A DNA stretch of 64,000 nt from Epiperipatus broadwayi (Eukaryota > Onychophora > Udeonychophora > Euonychophora > Peripatidae). The notes under the pieces were generated by a model that saw only the letters and a program-made list of their open reading frames with translations, was not told the origin of the DNA and made no database searches. Both the position numbers and the translations under genes were made by a program. The stretch lies in assembly GCA_028023455.1 (NCBI GenBank), contig JAQFVV010012442.1, positions 2,394,903-2,458,902 of the forward strand, given 5' to 3'. Shown here piece by piece: positions 48,809 through 60,429 of the stretch; the stretch's first letter is position 1, and each line of letters opens with the position of its first letter.

Positions 48809-51800
48809 GCTATTTATTTATTTTTTTATTTTCAAATAAATTGTAAATAGATAATTATAATAGTTTAATTCTTAATAACAAAAAGATTAATAAACAACTT
48901 ACTGGACATATATATATATATGATTTAAAAACAAAAAGGAAATATCGGAGCAATGAAATGATGTTACAAAAAAAAATTATATATATAAAAATGAAATCAT
49001 AAATATTGTGTTACTTTGAAATTATAATATTATTTTATAATTAATGTAATATACACTAAACAATAATGGAGGATATTAGAAATATTAAGCATTATATACA
49101 TGTAAATTAATGAGTATTTGTGAATATGTATACAGACAGAAATATATATATATATTCTATATATATCCATTAAATTTCAAGTAAACTTGTATTTTTTTAT
49201 CTTTTAAATATTTTTTTATCACATTTTAATCGCTTTGTATATTTTGATTTTTTTATATCTTATTCTGTTTTTTTTTCTCCTTTATATTAATCGTTTCATT
49301 GTTTTGTAATATTATTATTTATTTTATTTTATATTATTTTATTTGTATTGTTTTATTAATTAATGTGTCATAGTTCTGAAAACGACTGTAGAACATTCAC
49401 ATTTTAAAATTGGATTAAAAAGTTTTGCAATAAAAGTATAGAGTAAAAATTGATTAAATTGTTGTTAATGAGGTGATAATTACAGACAATAATATAGTAA
49501 TATTTACAAAATTTATGAAGTGATATACATCATGAGACTCTGATGCTAATAGTTTGCATTGAAATTGATCTTTATATAAAATTCTAAATTCAAAACAATT
49601 CCTTTTTTACTTTTGTTAATTTTATTTTAAAAATGCTTCATGTGATTGGTTACAGAGAAAAAAGCCATTATGTGATCTCATACAAAATGGTTCCAAATAA
49701 AAAGATGATTGGTTCTCATTCAAAGTAGTTTGAACATCACCCCTCAATCAAGAGATTTATTTTGTAGCAACATCAGTCAACTATTTGCTTCAAAGATTTA
49801 AACAATCTAGCATGTCTGGGTGAGATGTTATGATATGAAATGTGAAAAGGTAATTTATTGTTTAATGCAACATATTTAATGCTTTCCCTGCTATCATAAA
49901 ATCTTGAAAATTGCTTAAAAAGGTTCTTGAGAATCATAGCTTTACTAGTTTACACGGTTTATATTATTTAAAATGTTTCAGTAGTAGATTTACACAATGT
50001 AAAACAAAGTTTAGTGTATGATGTTTCATTTATCATAAGTGAATGTTTCAGAATACACTAACATTTACTTCATAACTAATAATTCAGATATGCTAGCATC
50101 TTAAAATGTTTGTGGTGAATAGATACCCTACATTATCATATAACACATGCTTTAATTTATAGAGGATGTCATAGTCTGGTTGGAGAATTAACCAATCACT
50201 AGGCACATCTTCAATAGGATGTACTGGGAACACTTTGAGATTCATGGCAAAATGTTACATTTTAAATTGTTTTTTTTTACAAAGTTCATAATAGTATGCT
50301 TTTAATAAATGAGTAATTAAAATATCTCCCACACAACAATATATATGGTTATAAATCTATCGTAATAAAGGCATGAGTAACACAGCATCAGAGATGACAA
50401 CCAAAATACATGAATCATAAACGTTTTGATGGTTTTGATTTACAAAATTATTATTGTTAAAGATAGAGTAAGATTTTACACAAGATATTTCTCCCACTTA
50501 TAATTTGTAATGTTATAATGAAGATGAAATCATCACGGTTGTTTCTTCCATTGTAAAGATTATTGTCAAAACATATCAAAAATGTATTATAATAGTCTGT
50601 ACAATATAAAAAATGTTATTCACATTAAAGTTTATAAAAGTATGTGCATTTCAAATGAGCCATGATGTCTTTGTGCAGGTAAAGGTTAGGCTCAGTTCAC
50701 ATAGACAGTTATGTTTGCATGACATTTAATTATATAAATTAGTATGATAAACATTATTGATTGCTGTATGGTAGATGGAGTTATGAATGAAAATTATTAT
50801 TTTTGGGTAAATGAGAAATAGTATGACTATAGATCATATTTTGTATATTATAATGAATACTTTACATTATAATATCAACAGACCTTACCACAAATTTGCA
50901 TCAAAATATTTACTACTACTATTAGATTCCTTTTTAGTTGTTTACTAAAAAACACTTAACTATGAAATCAACAAATTACATACAATAATGTTTTAATGCA
51001 AACTCTGACAGAATTATGGGGGTAGGGGGGGCTACATCAAAAGATCATAGGCTTTCAAATTAAAATGACATCATAGTAGGCAATCATAGAATTCCTTAAA
51101 TGAAATGTATAAATTCTTCAAAATAATTTTCTCTTCACCTAGACACCAAAATAAACTTATTTCAACTTAACACTGAGGATGTATCAAAATATAAAATTGT
51201 AAATATATGCAAATTATTTAATAAGTACAATGTTTTGTAATTGTGCTATAAGAGACTCATCATTCTTCTAATAATCCATGTTCTTAAAATTCCTTGATTT
51301 ATATTGAAACTTATTAAATGCATTTAAAACAGCTATGGCCACTTTGTTTCAAACCATTATGCAAATAAAACACATTATAATAAAGATAATTCAAATTACA
51401 ACAAATATAACTGTATAAATTTATTTGAAACATCAATTAATTTAACTAATAATTGGCTAATGAAAGAGAACTTGAATATTATTTGATTCATACAGATTTT
51501 CTTTGTACATATTATTGAACTGTTATAAATGATTCTAATTAATTTTATATATAAAAATGGTAGATATCACTATGTATTAAATATAGATTGAAGCTTAGAG
51601 GTAGTTTCTGTCTCATGTGTATGGGCCAAAAATATTTGCAAAAAAAGCTTTTCTGTATTATTATTTTTATTATGCATATACAATTATTGTTGTTATATAA
51701 ATATATTTTATATTATATTTTGTGATTTATTTAAATATATAAAAAAAAAAACAGAATAATGGATTATATTTTTTCCACTTTTGATGATAGTTCAAATGGT

Positions 51801-52596
51801 ATAGCTGTCATTGTTTAAATAGATATTATTTATATATGTACTATGTACAAATTTCCAAACAAAAAACTGATTCTATCTTTCTCTTTCTGGTATTGTACAT
51901 GTCATGTATAAATCTATTTCAAAAAGCAAACAAGTCCTACTACTAAGTTAGTAAAACAATTAACAAGCAAAATTCTTATAAAATCATTTAAATAAAACAA
52001 TAAATAGCACTCAATGTCTATCTATTTTGTCATGTAAAAAAATGGCAAAACAGATTGACATTGTTACAACAAAAATAGGCATAGTTTACAAGTGGAATTT
52101 TGCTTGTACACTTTTTAGCAAAACTCTGTGAGAAACATTTAAATTAATTATGCAATCAATAATGCCAACATTTAGAACAGATCAATTTAAATATCATGCT
52201 CATTATGATTTGAAACAAGAAGAAATATTCCATTCAGATATTGGGCCTTTTTTTCTTTAGCAAACATATTCTGAATGATTATTCCGAGATAGAATTTATG
52301 TAAAATTGATTGTGTCTCTAATTTTGTCATGTAATAGCTTTAACAAAAACATCAAAATATACATCCTTTAAAGATATCGAAGGTCATTTACTTGAAGTTG
52401 AAATTAATTATTTGTTTTAGTCAATATTGATCTTCCTACAATTTGGAAATTACTAATAAAATATTAAAGCACTAAATAATGCTAGTAAAAAAGTGAAGAG
52501 ACTATATAAATTCAAAACTCAACAAGATGTGATGCCTGATCAGAATTACCAAAGTTTAGCAGTTGTAAAAACATTCTAAAAGTACTACAACTAATG
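48783..52596. other. A+T-rich intergenic sequence
   Basis: A TA run at 48781-48808, others near 48910 and 49145. No gene, RNA or known transposon recognised in 3.8 kb. Confidence 0.5.
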
Positions 52597-53023
52597 CTTT
52601 AGAGCAGCGTTTCAACCTTTTTTGGCTCACATACCACTTGGTAGTACATCATGCTAAATTGTACCACTTCGTAAAAATGATTGTATTTTGGGAAATTTGT
52701 TATTGCGAGTATGTTATTTTATTTGCATTATAAATATTATAGGGTGACCATGTATGTATTCACATCTCATAATGAGACAAATTGCATTGAAACATGCCTA
52801 AATGTCACACCAGATTATAAACTCACTGAAATTATAAACTCACTGTAATATATTTATATGTATGTGTTTGTTCAAAGTTTTATATTTTTTCCAAAATAAT
52901 TTATTAAAGATTACATTATTACATTAAAGGTTATTTGGTACATATTTTGTTCAAAGTGTTTTCTCATTCCTTCATTTGGTTTTCCCGAATTTGAGTCTGT
53001 TTTCTCTTTTTTGGAGCATCTTG

Positions 53024-53302
53024 CTATTGGTTGGGCCATGGAGAGGATAAATCCAGCATGTCCCAAGTCATGGTAAAAATAACCTCAGGGATTATCAAGC
53101 TATCTCTTGTTCTTGTTTTCTTTATATTGTTCAGCATGAAGTTAATAGGATTAAAATTTTGATGATTAAATACTAGCTTACATCTAGTAATCCACAATAG
53201 ATGATCAAGAATTAATGAGAGTCTAATTTCTGGGTATGATCCTTTTCTGATACATTCTTGCAAATTAAATAATTTAGATTGATTTGCCTTGATCCGACTC
53301 AT
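53024..53302 (-). CDS. Unidentified open frame inside the hAT element
   Basis: 92 codons. I do not recognise it. The segment HLLWITRCKLVFNHQNFNP looks faintly like the tryptophan/arginine stretch that follows the RT in some LINEs, which would make it a LINE scrap nested in the hAT element. Equally it may be chance. No other support. Confidence 0.25.
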   Translation of the reverse strand: MSRIKANQSKLFNLQECIRKGSYPEIRLSLILDHLLWITRCKLVFNHQNFNPINFMLNNIKKTRTRDSLIIPEVIFTMTWDMLDLSSPWPNQ

Positions 53303-53417
53303 TATTTATCTACTATTTTGTCAAATTTCGTTTACTAATAAATGGTTTTAATAAAAAACACAAAATTATACAAAACCAATTAGTATATTTTCTTATCATA
53401 ATCAAATATTTTTATAA

Positions 53418-53990
53418 AATAAATTTAATGAGATCTTTGTTCTTGTTTCGAACAACATAATTTTTTGAAATTTGGTTCAAAAGATGCGAGTTATACCCTT
53501 AAGTCTACAGCTGCGTTCAATCTGTTTGATACTTATTTTTTAAAAAAATATATGAAGAAAAAGTTATTCCTACTAATTCCGTAATAGTAAATGGTAATAA
53601 TAATTTAAGAGCTTTCTCAGAAAGTTGTTCATATTCTTTAATGTTTAACCAAAAATTAATTAGATTGTGTCGTTTGAATTCTACTTGTAAAGTTCTGTCA
53701 CATGATAATTCTATTAAATTTTATTTATCCTTTATTGATAATGATGTAGCTTTTTCCAAATTTTCTGCATAAAAAGGGTTTGAAATCCAATTATCATTTG
53801 TGTTTTCGGGTTTTGGAAAATATTCCATGAAAGACAATTTTAATCCTGTTAAATGTGCTATTATATTTTCTCTTATATATTGAGACAAACTAACCTTATT
53901 TTCAAACAAAAAAATATGTAGAGATTCGAATACTTCCAGTTGATTGTTTTCGATACTTATATATATTACTGTTTCCAAAAATCTAATTTC
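53418..53990 (-). pseudogene. hAT transposase relic (C-terminal, ZBED/SCAND3-like)
   Basis: The minus-strand frame 53978-53721 encodes LEVFESLHIFLFENKVSLSQ, then LKLSFMEYFPKPEN and NDNWISNPF, matching the region before the dimerisation domain of ZBED5/SCAND3-like hAT transposases. After an in-frame stop (53721-53723) it continues ELSCDRTLQVEFK, NLINFWLNIKEYEQLSEKAL, KLLLPFTIT and FSSYIF, the hAT dimerisation domain. A frame change then gives SNRLNAAVDLRV and NFKKLCCSKQEQ, the usual C-terminal end. The BED finger and catalytic aspartates are absent, so this is not a functional transposase. Confidence 0.85.
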
Positions 53991-54221
53991 TTATTCATAC
54001 TTTCAATTTTATCATTAACATTAAAGATCGTTATCGACTGTACATATTAACAACTTTACTGTATAGTATTATTAATTAAAATATTTTTTATGAATTATAG
54101 GCAAAAACGTTTCTATATTTTTATGATTTAATTTTTTTTTTATGTCGCCATTATTGATTATTTTTCGTGTACCACCAACCAGCAACTCGTGTACCACAGG
54201 TTGGGAAACGCTGCTTTAGAG

Positions 54222-54540
54222 AATGCCAATCTTTTATCTCACTATTGTAAAGGCTAATAGAAATGTGAAAAGCATTATTAATTCAAAAGTGCAAATACCT
54301 CTATATATCCTTAATATGAATCCATAAATGATAACAATCTTTAATTTGATGTTTATTGTTTAAAACAAGGAGATAAAAAATCAAGAAAAGATAATACAAT
54401 TTATTTTTTAAAAATTTTACGACATAGGCTATAGCATGGTTTACAAAACCATTCAATTACATTATTCATATATATATATATATTGATACAAAGATTTTCA
54501 TGGGTTGCATATATAAAAGACATATTTTGCGGATTCATTT
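54222..54540. other. A+T-rich spacer
   Basis: Contains a short TA run at 54470-54483. Confidence 0.5.
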
Positions 54541-55265
54541 GTGTTTAAAAATTTAAATATTAATATACCAACATTACGACTTGATCACACAAGTCATCTA
54601 CTGGCTGATAAAAGGTAGAAAAACTGTTGTAGAGGCGCTACAATCACTGATTTGAAAAAAATGTTAAAGTTTCACCTATAGCAAAAATGTTAAATTAAGA
54701 ATGTTTTCTTAAAAAAATCTTTCCCAATAGGAGGAAGTTTGCATGTATCATCTCACTTATTGTTACAATCTGGCCTTTTAAGTATCTCAATGGCTTCTTT
54801 ATTTTTGTACTGGTAGGGATTATCACATCTGGATATGATCCGGGTACTTGAAAAATCTATTTTATAACCTGAATCTATAGTATGGAGTAAGAGTGCTGAT
54901 GATGATGATGAGTGTTGTTTAACTTCATTAACATGTTCATCTCTCCTGACACTGATGTGACGATTACTCATACCTATATAAGAAGCTTTACAATTTTCTC
55001 ATGAGATTTTATAAACACCATGAGATTCAGGCGGAATTGAATCAATAAGTTAGATTGTATCAATAAGTGAGATGATACATGCAAACTTCCTCCTATTTGG
55101 GAAGATTTTTTTTAAAAAACATTCTTAATTTAACATTTTTGATATTGGTGGAACTTTTAACATTTTTTTCAAATCCCCAGTAGATGACTTGTGTGATCAA
55201 GTCAAAATGTCGGTATATTTATATTTAAATTTTTTAACATGGATGAACCTGCAATATATATATAT
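54541..55265. repeat. Fold-back surrounding a PLE fragment
   Basis: Left arm 54541-54770 and right arm 55055-55260 are inverted: for example GATCACACAAGTCATCTACT pairs with GTAGATGACTTGTGTGATC, and GAGGAAGTTTGCATGTATCA with its complement at 55075-55095. The PLE endonuclease lies between the arms. Left and right differ by insertions and substitutions, so the event is not recent. Confidence 0.8.
54753..55050 (-). pseudogene. PLE GIY-YIG endonuclease fragment
   Basis: Minus strand. Starting near 55022, HGVYKIS, a stop, then ENCKASYIGMSNRHISVRRD: the GIY-YIG signature (GVY and YIG) with the conserved arginine. The 72-codon frame 54971-54753 continues EHVNEVKQHSSSSSALLLHT, IDSGYKIDFSS and KNKEAIEILKRPDCNNK, with the catalytic glutamate in KEAIEI. 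The stop in the middle and absent RT show a 5'-truncated dead copy. Confidence 0.82.
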
Positions 55266-57117
55266 ATTGTAATGGAAATAATGATCGAATGTCATTCCGT
55301 TTTATTTATATATAATACGGATTCTAAAAATTCAAAATCATCCACCTTCCATTATCGCAAGCAAAGAGAACATGTGGACATAAATGAATCTATATCCACA
55401 CCTTGACCAAATTTGTGACCATAATGGATATTGCCCCAGGTTATCTTTCCCAGTCAAATGTCTCTCAACTGCTGTAATTATTAAAGAATTACAGTGCTAG
55501 GATAATTTATAAATTAAATGAAATCAAGAATACTGCACCACTAATCTCACATGTTACTTAGTACTCAAAATGGAGTAATAATTATAACCCAAACCCCTCC
55601 GAGTATATTAACTGTCTAGAATGGCAAATAACGAGATGAACAGACATGATAATTAAGGAAAATTAATATAATAAATAAGTAACAAAAAAAAAAGAAATCA
55701 ATTAAAATATTTACATACAATAAAAATAATCAGTTGATATAATGCTATGATTAAATGTATGGTTTCAATCCTATAAATGATTATAATATACGAAAATAAA
55801 TTATCCATTTATAGACCTCATTCCAAGTATTAGAAAGAGTTTAATTATTGTCTATATCATTAATATCTGGAATTTGCAATTGCTTTAAATCAAAAGTATG
55901 TGCACATATGTTCTATATAGGTGTGATATGTAATTTACCTAGGTTTTTCTTCATCTTCGATATGAGTTAAGGTCCTGCTGACCATCACATGGAATTCCTT
56001 TACATCTTTAGCAGGGAACGGTTGCTCTTATGTTGCACTTGGTTTGTGGAATTTCTTCTTATTCATAGTGACTTCTCTGTACTAGGACATCAAGGTCATG
56101 GCAGGTGAATCATCAGGCAAGTGCTACATTGGCAGTTGTTACATGGTGAAGGTGACCGTTCGAGCACGGTGGTCTGAATCGGCCAGAGATCATGATGACC
56201 CTTAGCCACACATACTTGAAGCTTCACATATGTTGTAAATCACTTTCCTGTTCATACAGTGTTCAGTTTCCACATCAAGGTCCTTCATACAGCTTCTGGG
56301 TTTTTTCTTTTAAAATTTTAAAGGATTTTCATGTCTGCTTTATACTCTATTCTAATCTGCTTATTATCAGAGCAGTGTCCTCACCGAAGTCTCTACATGA
56401 ACTCTCTTTTTAGAATTAATAATTTAATGACTTTCCAAATTCTTTCATTATCTTGATCTTTTTGTTTGTAGCTTTCTGTTCACACCTTTCACTTTAAGAC
56501 GCCTTCAGCATCTTATACAAATTTACTTTTTCATACAATTTCGTAGCAATATTTTACATTTATTTCTTATTTATTGTCTTTTCCTTTTAATAAAATTATT
56601 TTCATTTGACATGCATTAAACATTGCTATCTTTATACATACTTTCATACATGCATTTCGTTTTTTGTCAAAATGTGTACTTTTATGGAATAGATCTTTAT
56701 CTTTTGTCATGTTTTCAATTCTACTTCTAATCTTATTTAAACTCCTCAAATTTTTACTTGTTCCTTATAAATCATTTTTTAGTTCCTATTTTGTTCATAT
56801 TTCCTTTCTCACTTTTGATTTTAAGCCAAATATACGATTTCAATATTTTCTAACTTTACCTCTTATATTTTCAAAATATACACTTTGGAGGGTAAAAGAT
56901 ACAAAACTTGTTTGATTCCATTTCCTTCTCTTTCATTTTATTACAGTAATAAATTACGACCTTATCTTTCTTTATTGGTTAGATTCTTTTATTTATTTGT
57001 TTTTTTTTTTCTATTTCGAAAAGAAAACTACAATATTTAATATTGTTTAATATTAAATATATACATGTGTGATTGCAGCATGTGCAATCATCACAATATA
57101 TATATATATATATATTA
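55266..57117. other. A+T-rich sequence with one richer block
   Basis: 55950-56420 is less A+T-rich than its surroundings. On the minus strand it contains VKEFHVMVSRTLTHIEDEEK followed by a donor-like CCTAG/GTAAAT near 55940, but stops lie further upstream and no acceptor was fixed, so no gene is called. The plus-strand frame 56192-56413 is not recognised. TA run at 57097-57114. Confidence 0.4.
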
Positions 57118-57270
57118 ATAATTCAAACAAATATATTTAACACAGTATTCAAAATTAAATAATATATTCTTTACCAGAAGTACTTTCAATTGTTTCACTG
57201 ACAATCTTTATCAACTGTTAATACAAACGTACAAAAAATAAAAACTTGCATTACCCATCATTCAATCTAT

Positions 57271-58108
57271 TCAAATTTCCCACAATTCTGTTGTCTTTAT
57301 ATTAGCCGATTGTTTATTCATCAAACCACCTCTATTCCTAGATATCATCATTGCCTCTTTAATTTTACGTTTTTCACTACACCTTTCAATTTGAATAATT
57401 TTTATATCTCTATTATTAAATTTAAAACCATAATTACATGTTTTATTATGATCAAATATAATTGATGGAGTATTCATATTTACTGAAGATATATTTTCTT
57501 TCTGTACACGTTTATATAATGTCTTATGATCATTATATCGTTTTTGTAATGTACATTTGGATTCCCCTATATATTTTATTCCACAACCACATTCCAACAT
57601 ATATATATAACAGAACTTAATTCAAACTTAGAAATCTTGGCTTTGGAGTTATTTATCATATCATTTATATTATTTGAAGAGAAAAAAGAAATTCTACACA
57701 AACCACTAAAAAGTTTATAAATTAATTTAGCTTGTTGATTAGATATAAAAGGAATAGAAATCCATTTATCACTTTTTAATTTACTTAATATTTTCTTATT
57801 ATTACTCTTATTTTGATTATATTTTGTAATTGTATTATAAATAATATTCCTTCCATAACCAACATTCAACATATCAGTAATATATACATTAATATTTTCA
57901 ATTTTATCACTAATAAATTTGCACAAATAATCATTTCTAAATAAAAATGACTTCAAACCAGCTAATTTATGACTCATATGAACTTTAGAATTATATGGAA
58001 TATAACCCCTAATTTCCACAGGCTTTAAAATCATATTATAATCAAACACATTATTATTTCTTTTAATAAATATATCTAAAAACTTTATAGAATCTTCCTT
58101 CTCTTCAT
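57271..58108 (-). pseudogene. PLE polyprotein, C-terminal part (frameshifted)
   Basis: Continuation of the reading frame from 58109 after a two-base change near 58115-58125. It covers the RT thumb (MFDYNMILKPVEIRGYIPYN and on) and, after a second two-base slip in a TA run at 57600-57607, the GIY-YIG nuclease (LECGCGIKYIGESKCTLQKR, HNKTCNYGFKF, RKIKEAMMISRN, ELWEI). Compared with the plus-strand copy, the two lesions are the only breaks I can see, which suggests they are recent. Confidence 0.85.
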
Positions 58109-59638
58109 TTAACCCCCCTTTATTTCATTATTAATCATATTTAACTCATTAAACAAATTAACTATTATTTCATTATGTGCACATATAAATACATCATCAA
58201 CATATCTACAATATACTTTAATTCCTTTATATTTTATCTGAGACAATATCTTAACCTCATAATTAGAAATAAAAAAATTACAAAGCTGTGATACCACCGG
58301 AAGACCCATTGGCCAACCAAAATTCATTTTATAAAAGCAATCATTAAACCTAACATATATATTATCATTCACAAATCTTAATATTTTAACAATAAAATTC
58401 CTAATATTATTATCTATAGATTTTAAAAACAAAGCTCTTTCAATAATCTCTATTGATTCAATACGATTAATTGAACCATACATTTCAGATATGTCAAGTG
58501 TACACATAACATCATTATTATCAATTTTTATATTTTTAATCCTATTAATAAAATCAAATGATGATGAAATCGTATAATCTCCAAATCCAAGCACATCTTG
58601 CATTATTTTTTCAATATATCTACAAGCATTATAATAAAAAACACCACCAAAATCAACAATTACTCTTAATGGATAACAATTTTTATGCAATTTTATATTT
58701 GCAAAGATTCTTGGAAACACTGCAGACGACGGATATAAACTGTAATATGTCTTTGCATCAATAACTTTTTTCTTTTTAGCAGTCATTAAAATGTCATTAA
58801 TAAATTTCATTCTATATGTATCAATATTATTTAATTCACTTTTTTCAAAACAAAGCTTCTTCATTTGATCCATAATTTTCATATTATATTCATCCTGTTT
58901 CATTAGGCACATCCGTAAACCCTTGTCCTCCTTCAAACAAATTAATTTATTACTTTTTAAAAAATTTTTAAATTCATAAATTTGTTTTAACCAAACATTA
59001 TCATTTTGCTTATCAAATGTTTTATTTTTTATTTCATTAATTATTTTATTCCTATCATTTAAATCACAATTTATAACACCAAACGAATATTCAATCGCCG
59101 CATTTAATTCAATACTAGAATCTTTCCAACCTCCACCGATGTATTTAGATCCAAAATTTAAAATATAACGCTGATTAAAATTCAAATCAACTCCAGAGAT
59201 ATTCACATAGTTTTGATCACTAAAATTTCTTGGAAACTTTTTATTATACAAATGTTCAATTTTCCTATTAAATTTATCCATCATTTTTGAATGCAAATTA
59301 TTAAAACGTATTTGACAAATCTGTTTATATTCATATAAATAATCAATATTATTAACGTAAATAAAATGATTTAATGTTCTTAAATACTTTCTATTATAAA
59401 ACAGCAAATACTTACATTGGTCAATTATATTACGAAGTATTATATTTTTTAGATCATCCATAGATCTCACACTCAATTTACATAACTTATTTATTTTAAT
59501 ACAACAACAGTTAGGAAACACTTTAAAAATCCGACAGGAATACAAAAACTTTATTCTGCACTTTAACGTAATAACTTTAACCGTTACTTTCCGCCATTCC
59601 TTTAAAAGCCAAATTCCATTTAATTGCTTTAAATCCAT
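58109..59638 (-). CDS. PLE polyprotein, N-terminal and RT part
   Basis: 509 codons from ATG at 59638. Residues 1-230 are a charged, lysine- and asparagine-rich N-terminus. The PLE DKG box is at 236-240 (KEDKG), the PLE-specific LHK..PLR at 317-324, motif A LDISEMYGS at 381-389, motif B GWPMGLPVV at 441-449 and the catalytic YVDD at 479-482. The stop at 509 comes from a frameshift just after the palm; the sister copy shows the intact protein would be about 787 residues, normal for a GIY-YIG PLE. The ATG lies just after the 5' leader and no earlier in-frame start is seen. The product would reverse-transcribe the element RNA at a nicked target. Confidence 0.88.
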   Translation of the reverse strand: MDLKQLNGIWLLKEWRKVTVKVITLKCRIKFLYSCRIFKVFPNCCCIKINKLCKLSVRSMDDLKNIILRNIIDQCKYLLFYNRKYLRTLNHFIYVNNIDYLYEYKQICQIRFNNLHSKMMDKFNRKIEHLYNKKFPRNFSDQNYVNISGVDLNFNQRYILNFGSKYIGGGWKDSSIELNAAIEYSFGVINCDLNDRNKIINEIKNKTFDKQNDNVWLKQIYEFKNFLKSNKLICLKEDKGLRMCLMKQDEYNMKIMDQMKKLCFEKSELNNIDTYRMKFINDILMTAKKKKVIDAKTYYSLYPSSAVFPRIFANIKLHKNCYPLRVIVDFGGVFYYNACRYIEKIMQDVLGFGDYTISSSFDFINRIKNIKIDNNDVMCTLDISEMYGSINRIESIEIIERALFLKSIDNNIRNFIVKILRFVNDNIYVRFNDCFYKMNFGWPMGLPVVSQLCNFFISNYEVKILSQIKYKGIKVYCRYVDDVFICAHNEIIVNLFNELNMINNEIKGG

Positions 59639-59690
59639 TTCATATATAAATAACTACAACCATTAAATGTCTGTATTTTTAAATTATATA

Positions 59691-59863
59691 ATAATAATTC
59701 AAACAAATATATTTAACACAGTATTCAAAATTAAATAATATATTCTTTACCAGAAGTACTTTCAATTGTTTCACTGACAATCTTTATCAACTGTTAATAC
59801 AAACGTACAAAAAATAAAAACTTGCATTACCCATCATTCAATCTATTCAAATTTCCCACAATT
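59691..59863 (-). repeat. PLE terminal repeat (upstream partial copy)
   Basis: Identical to 57118-57284 and to the complement of 61695-61861. It contains the last codons of the PLE frame and the 3' UTR. It ends abruptly at 59863, where the opposite-strand copy begins. Confidence 0.9.
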
Positions 59864-59864
59864 C

Positions 59865-60429
59865 TAGTATTGAATTAAATGTGGCGATTGAATATTCGTT
59901 TGGTGTTATAAATTGTGATTTAAATGATAGGAATAAAATAATTAATGAAATAAAAAATAAAACATTTGATAAGCAAAATGATAATGTTTGGTTAAAACAA
60001 ATTTATGAATTTAAAAATTTTTTAAAAAGTAATAAATTAATTTGTTTGAAGGAGGACAAGGGTTTACGGATGTGCCTAATGAAACAGGATGAATATAATA
60101 TGAAAATTATGGATCAAATGAAGAAACTTTGTTTTGAAAAAAGTGAATTAAATAATATTGATACATATAGAATGAAATTTATTAATGACATTTTAATGAC
60201 TGCTAAAAAGAAAAAAGTTATTGATGCAAAGACATATTACAGTTTATATCCGTCGTCTGCAGTGTTTCCAAGAATCTTTGCAAATATAAAATTGCATAAA
60301 AATTGTTATCCATTAAGAGTAATTGTTGATTTTGGTGGTGTTTTTTATTATAATGCTTGTAGATATATTGAAAAAAATAATGCAAGATGTGCTTGGATTT
60401 GGAGATTACACGATTTCATCATCATTTGA
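59865..60429 (+). pseudogene. PLE polyprotein fragment, before frameshift
   Basis: In-frame copy of residues 176 onward of the minus-strand protein, including the DKG box and LHK..PLR. The first codons are not a native start: position 59881 is GTG, where the sister copy has GCG. The frame is broken near 60370 by one extra A (seven A's against six). Confidence 0.85.

Larger units (their letters stand above)
52605..54213. mobile_element. hAT transposon, deletion derivative, 1609 bp
   Basis: The left end CAGCGTTTCAACCT and right end AGGTTGGGAAACGCTG are inverted hAT termini (the left lacks two C's). An exact 8-bp target duplication, CTTTAGAG, lies at 52597-52604 and 54214-54221. Subterminal words CATACCACTTGG on the left and GTACCACAGG on the right also pair loosely. 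The interior carries the C-terminal transposase relic on the minus strand and an unidentified minus-strand frame at 53024-53302. Autonomous relatives would be expected to be at least twice as long. Confidence 0.93.
57118..59690 (-). mobile_element. Penelope-like element, near full-length copy
   Basis: Minus-strand copy running from its leader at 59690 to the 3' end at 57118. Immediately upstream (59691-59863), in the same orientation, is a second copy of the element's 3' end, identical to 57118-57284; this is the tandem arrangement known for PLE terminal repeats. TA-rich DNA borders the 3' end. A 5'-truncated copy in the opposite orientation follows at 59864. Confidence 0.88.

Noticed and set aside
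55930-56420. Host exon on the minus strand
   Set aside because: A donor-like word and a 40-codon open stretch exist, but upstream stops and no clear acceptor; left as an unexplained richer block.
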